Assembly (NCBI GenBank): GCA_964023275.1
Contig: OZ029921.1
Span: 18,909,609 to 18,973,608, forward strand
Source of the DNA: Norana najaformis
Lineage: Eukaryota; Annelida; Clitellata; Crassiclitellata; Hormogastridae
Reading direction: 5' to 3'
Length of the DNA: 64,000 nt
The stretch's first letter is position 1; each line of letters begins with the position of its first letter. A program made the position numbers and the translations under genes. Positions 51,001-58,983 of the stretch are shown piece after piece. Under the pieces are notes generated by a model that was not told where the DNA came from, did no database searches, and worked only from the letters and a program-made list of their open reading frames with translations.

Positions 51001-54000
51001 AAGTTGTCATCTAAATTTTAAGCAAGGTTCAAATTAAAGGTTATTACACGGAGAAGACTTTAAAAGGAGCAATGTCGCATTGTGGAACAGCAAGCAAAAT
51101 GAACCAAAAACCCTACCAAATAGTGTAATTAATAACTATGAACCAGTAAGTATGTATCTGTCTAAACATTTATATCTAATAAACTAATAAAGTACAGTAA
51201 ACTATGGCATCTCTGTTCAGCAGTACAATCAATTCCTTTCATTACCATGTACCAAAACCATTGCATATTCCATATCTTCAGGGATCACTCCACTTTATTT
51301 ACTCTTTTGTTCCACACCGTCATTAAAGACAGTTTCACGAGAAACAGTCAAAACAAATTCTTCCTGCCCTCTGTCTCTTTTCTCCACAACAGCCACGAAA
51401 ACTGCACTCTTAAAATGAAATGTCTAGTAAGAACCAACACAAATCTTGTGGGTTGTATGCAAACTGTCTGGGACCAGAAAAGTCAGTTACTATTCAAGCT
51501 ATCTCATAGTAGGCCACAGTAACTGCCTGTTACAATCAAACATTAATTACAAGATAAGTATTCTAGCCACACTAGAGTCTGCTGTTTCCAGACATCATCT
51601 GTAATAACATGGACACAACACTCTGAACTGTAAACACTCTGACTAGCCTGGAACACAGAAATATATTGTGCTTTCCACTGAAAAGTGCTATATATCCTCA
51701 AGTAAACCATGTTCAGAACTGATCTATCACACTTCATTCCAACTCGTACCATTTGGCTACCAGGACTGCTTGAAATGTGTGTCAGCTATTCAACACAACT
51801 GCCTTTCCTGCAGAAAAGTTTTGAGAGAAAGATGCTGTGGCAATGGTTCAGTTTTCAGCAGCACTTATCAGAGGTGCCAAAAAAATCTACGAAGTCTTGG
51901 TTTTGATTCATTCACCGAGTCTGTCATTGGGTATTATGCATACTCTGTCACAATCTCATCATCATCACCAGTACCACCACTATCAGTATCACCCACTATC
52001 AGTGCCACTGCCATCACCAAACATAACAACAGCAAAAACAACAACAACAACAATTCCATTGCAAGTATATGTGCTTTTTCACTTGATTCTGCCCAACATA
52101 CATTTTCAACCTTCCTTAACTTGCACTTGTTTAGATGTATGTGCAATTCTTTTCACAAGTGCTAAAAAGGTGTTACATTAAGGATCTAGATCCTAGCATA
52201 CATACATACATGCATTTGTACATACATAATTATAATTACTATTATAACATAGTAACAGTATTATTAATAATAAGAGTAGTACTGAAACATCATAACCATA
52301 TTTAATAATAGCATGCATGGTCTGGCCGCATCTATTTGATATTGAATGCTGGTGCTATCTGGTGTATAATTTGAGAACAAGAAAGGCAGTTTAGAATAGG
52401 CAGAATGCTGGGATAAAGTTCTCAAAATCCACAGCTTCCATGGCCTGGAGTAACAGGGTATTTCCCTAGAGCAGATATCTGCCAAACTAGCACACAGCTG
52501 CTCTGTGCAGGATGGGCTAGCAATAAAATAATACAATAATAATAATAACAATAACAAATAATACAAAAATCACAATAACAACAAGAAGGAACAACAATAA
52601 AACAACAGCAAAAACAAACAACAACAAAAAGAACAGCCCATATGAATTCATCCAAAACATACGGTGTCACTGTGCTGTTCTTTAAGAGACTGAAGTTCGT
52701 TCATGGCTTGGTCACACTGCGACTTCAACCATTCGTAATTGTGACTTGGTGCCGCCTGTTCTGCACTCAGTTGTTTGTACCCCTCGAGCTGATTCTGCAT
52801 TTTGCTCACTTCCCGACGGAGAATGTCACGATCGTTTGTGATCGCCTTCAGTTCAGCCTTGAGCAAACCAACGTTTGAGTGGCACGGATCATAGTCAGGA
52901 TGCGTCAGTGAACGGGGAAAATGGCTGCCACTGTCATCTAGAAAAACATTGAAAGGCATCGTCAAAAAGGCCATAAAACTACAGGTTTTGTGGGCAAAGT
53001 GCAACACACTTCATAATTCAGAAATTGCAATAGAAGTAAAAGGATCATTTGACAGTTCAAGAAAATGTCCATCAATCCATATACTTTATGAGGTTTCAAA
53101 CAGGTAAGTAAGTAAGGAAGTAAGTAAGACATTTGTTAACATGCCATGTGTCCATCGGCAGGGCCAGGAATCATAGGCGTATACAAATAGCCAGATACAT
53201 ACATACATACATAAATACATCCTTGTGACTGGTCTGTTTAAGTTGCATCAGGCAAGTTTGTAGAGAACCAAAGCTCAATGTTTTATCATATACACAAACA
53301 CATAGGAAAGAACTCCCATTTAAAACACCTTCATAACTAAAGTTAAGGAGAAGCAAAAGAGGAACCTCTTAAGCCAACCATGATGGCAGCCATGCAAATG
53401 ATGTGTTAGCGACATCATTTTCTTAGCCTTGGCATATGAGGGCAGGTGCCCAGCACTGTCTTGCTACCTGATCTTTCCACAGACACAATACTCATATTTA
53501 TACCCAACTTCAATAGGAATGGTAATGGAACATAAATTTTGGAAAAGCCTTTGTAGGGATGTCAACCCCGGCCTCTGGACTCACAATTCAGCATGCAAAC
53601 CAATAGACTAATTAATCGGCATGTCAAATTAATATTAGCAGTGCAACTGCATACAAAGATACACTCCGTGCGTACGAGTATTATAAACACCATATGCATA
53701 AACATATGGAGATGAACATGTATATTCAGAATATAAAACATATATATGCGTGTGTATAACTCGTGTATATTGCACACATACATATGTGTGTATACCTCAT
53801 GCATATTGTACACACATACACATAATACAAGTCATTATTAATTTCACCAAAATCAGTTTGTGTGTAGGTTCACATATTTTAATGTCCAGTATAAGAGAGG
53901 AAACCTAAAATGTCAGCAACTAAGCACAGTCCACCACAAACGGTATAAAATGAATAAAGTAAACATTAATTCCATCACCAATACCAATACATATGCAGAT

Positions 54001-57000
54001 ATCCGCATTTGTTGTTACAAATCCATGCTATGATATTGATATGGTATATATGTGTGGGGTCTAGGCAGAAAGTATGTCTGATGATTGTCCCTCTGCAAAG
54101 GGAATGACTAACCGGTGATGTGTCAGAAAGACCCAGGCTGCTCAAGACGAGAAGACTGAAAGAAGACGAGAAGAGGACAATGGAAAACAGTCATAGCTGG
54201 ACAAGAATAAGTATCTTGAAATATAAAAGCAGCAGCAGCAGCAATACCAGCAGCAGTAGCAGTGATAGCCTCAACCAGACGAACTGGCCTCAGCAGGTGA
54301 CCTCATAATGCTACCAGTCCAACCCCAAGGCATCACAGCAGCTGCAGTAGCTTGACGGCTGATTGCTAATGCTTCAGACTTTTAACACTGTACCACAGAT
54401 TTGAGTCCTGGTCAACAGAAAGAAATTGACAAATTTGGTGAACCGGTACTGCCCACTTAACCATGTTAAGTAATTAGTTATTACATTACACCACTTCAAT
54501 CAACTGTTACTATACTTAGTCCTTCCTATGCAGGTCTGCACACTGGGCAACTCAGCTTCTCCACTCATTCCTGTCCATCGCTAGTTCCCTTGCCTCATCC
54601 CACGACATTCATCCAGGCATCACAGATCATCTCTGATAGTCTCCAGCCAGTTCTTCTGTAGCCTTCCACTTCTTTCCTCCTCAGGGATCCATTCATCACT
54701 TGGTTGGCTCTTCTATCTTAGTTCATACAAACCACATCACATGCCCATCCACTTCAGTTCAATCAACTATTACTAATCGAATAAATACTTGACGTAGCTC
54801 AGCATATTTATACATTTATATAGCACTAAACTAAGGAAAATTATTACTGTCAAAAGCAGAAAAATATGTAAACTGGAAATTTACACAGTGCAACCTCCAT
54901 AAATTATAACTAAGTCACTAAGAACACATTTAGCTACATAACACAATGCATATATGCAGTTATTTGGGGCATATATGCCAACATGGTTGCCATTCACCTT
55001 GGCATCCAGTGTTCAAGTCCAAATGCATCACATGAAATTATAATTCCATGCTGCACTTCAGCCAGAAGACCCTTTAACACCCCACCCTGACCGTCCCTCT
55101 TAAAATTATTGTTGATAAAGGCATGCAGCAAATGACTCATTAGTTTATCTTATTGCAACTTAAAGCTCCTACTTGTAAGATTACAAACCTAACTGAACCA
55201 GTAACAACAGCTTACCAAGGTGCAATGAAGAGATAATTCTTCCCACAGTATCAGCAATTAACACCAGTAAATTAGCAGTCTCAGTTAGCAGTGATAATGC
55301 ACAATACCACTAATATTACAACAGGATACTAATGTAATAGATTGCTAATACAATAGTTTATCAGTAGCCATGGTCCAATCATATTAGGATTTTCTAGTCT
55401 GTGATATAGAGGCAGCATGGAGATGCAGAGTGATCTACAATGGTCTACCAGTGTCTGTTAAAAACAGACACTAGTGTGGCCAGACAGCTCAACAAATTTG
55501 TTGGCATTAAAGGGGATTGCTGCAACCTACAGTCAGAAGCATTGTAGACTTCATAGTAAACATAGGAAACACTGTCTGGCTGCAGGCTATAATCACTGCA
55601 TTTCATTACCACGCAATTTTTGCTCTGGCCACAGCAAGTTCAAGAGTTTAAGATCCGATTGCACCAACAGCCAGGGTCTCTAGGGTGCTGTGGGTTAAGG
55701 GTTGGGTGGCCTGAGAGGCAGGTCTGTGAATCTAATTGGATGATGGAAGCGGATCCAGAGGTGGAACTGTACCAGCTGGAGATGGGACCAAAAGCAACTT
55801 GGCTTTCAGGTCCATGAGAAAAGGGAAAGACCGAGACAACAGGTGCCTCATCAGCAGGCAGAAACCACTAAGTATCCAATTTCAAAGATTTATGAATATT
55901 AATCACTCACCAACCTCCAATCCCTCCCTCCATCTCTCCCCGGGGCTTAGAGTATCTTCTGATAACACCTACACTGTCACTCCCCATTCTTTAATTATCA
56001 TAAGTTATCACTTCTGCAGTTTATGTTTCAGATTTTTACAACATTGTCACCATCACTGTCATTGTCATCATCATCATCATCATTGTCATCATTTCTGCTG
56101 TTCATGGTTCAGTTTTATTGCTACACTATCAGTTTAATTGTTGTCACCATCATAATTACCATCCTTGTTTTACCCGATCTGTGAACACAGCAATCCTTGT
56201 TGTTATACCGTAACGTCTGTCACATAATGATATCCTGGGCTTTTGTCTTGTGCCAAGGACTGCTTCTGTGTTTTCTCACCACTGCTTGGCACTATTTCTG
56301 CATGGTGCCAAGCAATGGTGCACTAAGGACTTGCTCTATGTGTGCAGCATGGTGGTATGTAGGTAACGCGTTTGGTCAGTGACCAGGCGATTTCGGATTC
56401 GACTCCATGTAACGACCCTGGGCAAGATGTTTGCACACATCGTGCCTCTGTCAGCAAGCAGTATAAGTTGGTACCGGCATAAGCTGGGAAGTAAACGGCA
56501 AATCCTGCGATGCACTGGCTTCATGTTCAGGACATTGGGATTCGTTCACTGCTGGCTCAAGGGCTAAGAAAAGGCCAAGAGCGCCTCCCCTTACGTCTCA
56601 CTAGTGGGATTTAGGTTAATTTGCTTACTACATCTTACAAAGACTTCTCAGGGAAGGCATTACAAGTTGCAAGGCAAGCACTCAATCAGACAGTCACTAA
56701 GCCACACAAGTACCTGATTCTACTACACCTGATCAGAATGGTCTCAGATTGGATCAAATATTGGATCAGATCAGATTAGATGTGCAACACAAGCAACGTA
56801 ATGTACAAATCTTGATGTAACTCATCATGCAAAGAATTAGTGAAAAATGATCAACTGATGCACAACAGAAACCATGCACTGGTCAGCATAACGTGGCACA
56901 GTGCAGTCATATAGTAGTAGGAGGCAGTCATATAGTAGTAGGAGGCAGTCATATAGTAGTAGGAGGCAGTCATATAGTAGTAGGAGGCAGTCATATAGTA

Positions 57001-58936
57001 GTAGGAGGCAGTCATATAGTAGTAGGAGGCAGTCATATAGTAGTAGGCTTACCATTATTAACCACTGTGTCCATGGTCAGATTTTGAGTGCACCACTAAC
57101 AGCAGACAATTCACTTTATGCAATCCATAAGATAATTGGGCTGTTATGCAGCTTTTCTAACATTTGCACTTTAGTTATAAGATCCTCTGAACTGCACCCC
57201 TGAGGATGTTGGCTGAGTTGGCTGAAGAAGACAGTGCATAATCACCATTCCACTATCTTCTTACCAGCTGTTTTATTTCAAAACAGAAAACAACTCAAAC
57301 CTAATACGCAGCTCACTCCATGACCACGCTAAGCCGCTCATAGTAAAGAAATGGACAGAGACTTCTGGAAGGCCTAAAAGACTAGTAGTGCAAAGAAGCG
57401 TCACATGGGAGGAATGGCCAAGACTACAGGCAACAAGGAAGACAAATGTAATTACCATTACTAAAGTCTGCAGCGAATGCAAAAACGGTGAACGGCACGA
57501 AGTTGTCGACTCACAAATGCTTCATTAGATTGCTTGAAATGTCGTTTCGGACTCTCCCAACCACATAACTGGATTTTATCCGACTGCTACAAGCAAGCAG
57601 TCCAAGGGCACAAGAAAGCTTTCATCAGCGTGCGAACAATTTAGTTGGCACATGAACTACACATGTCAATGACATCTCCAATGAAGGTTTGATGAAGCAC
57701 CACTTGTTTGGCATGACAAACAGGAAAGACTATTCAGAGACACCGAGGAATTTTAAGGCCCATAAGAACACAGAGATAGCAGAAAAGCAAGACATGGAAA
57801 AGGAGGAGGAGGAGGAGGCAACCCAGAAACACTACAAACAGAAGCTGCACATGAATGGTAAAGTCTTAATAAATTCATCGTTATTAATTAACAGAAAAGG
57901 AAAAATACACGGTAAAAAGAGTTAACAACATTTTATCACCTTAGTCCTCAACCATATCATATGTATTCACTAGGAACAACCTTAAAACAGGAGTCATAAC
58001 ATATGACACATGAAGCCCATATGGGAATATTGTCATATGGGCTTCATGTGTGCTACACATGATGTTGCTCTTGGGATATATGACCATACTTCTCCACATT
58101 CTACACAGCCCTTTTTGCTTATCGCCAGTGCACTTCTTAATGTAATTTTACCAGGCAACCTTATAGCATTCAACTTAGAGGATCCTCTCAAAAGTTTCCT
58201 CCAGCCATTTTCCTGGGGTTTGTTCCACTCCAGTGCATTGCCTTTCCAGTCAAGCCCATCCACCTCAGAGAAGAGGAACAAGTTTTGGAATAGGACTGAA
58301 ATGTTTTCTTCTGGTGTCAACCTAATTTCACCCAAACTCAAGCAACTTTAATCACAATAGCCAATCAACTCTCTACTGAAATCGTCTGGATAACACATCC
58401 ACTGGATATTGGACAAAGATTCTTACCAGTCGTCAGTATCCAGACATTGTTGTCCTCCGATGCCTAGTACTCACAGACTCTCTCCCACCCTGCCACCACA
58501 CCCTTCTACCCTCTATGGGCGCATAGTACTCCCGACTGTCTGCTGGAAAAATGCTGCAATATCATTTTATGGTGACTGCGCAAAGCCGATTCCGGAAATT
58601 GGATTTGCGTCACACAGCGTGTGAACGATGAGACTGGCTGGCTTATAAAGATGACTGGATGGACAGTTAGCTTAAAGCAGTTATAATTACAGAGTACATT
58701 ATGAAATATATACAGTGCTCAGGCACTGGCTTTTTCAGTTTGTCTGTCAGATCTAAATAGCTCCCTTCCACATTCAGATCCCATGATTTATCAAAGCACA
58801 AAGGCGTTGTTATAATGGTAATCAGCCGGCTCTCTCTGACGGTGGCCACGGCTCACTGGATAAAGGCCTACCTGTATGGCAATCAATGCCTTGTACATGT
58901 ATTTGCCTCTGTCGCAGACTCTCTGACACTCTGTCA

Positions 58937-58983
<47 letters not shown>

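Noticed and set aside
51668..52181. Overlapping plus-strand frames of 165 and 114 residues
   Set aside because: Partly (CAT)n and (AAC)n simple sequence; two frames open at once, no splice support, inside a DLG5 intron.
56837..57203. Repetitive frames such as SYSSRRQ or YYYMTA repeats
   Set aside because: By-products of the 21-bp minisatellite.
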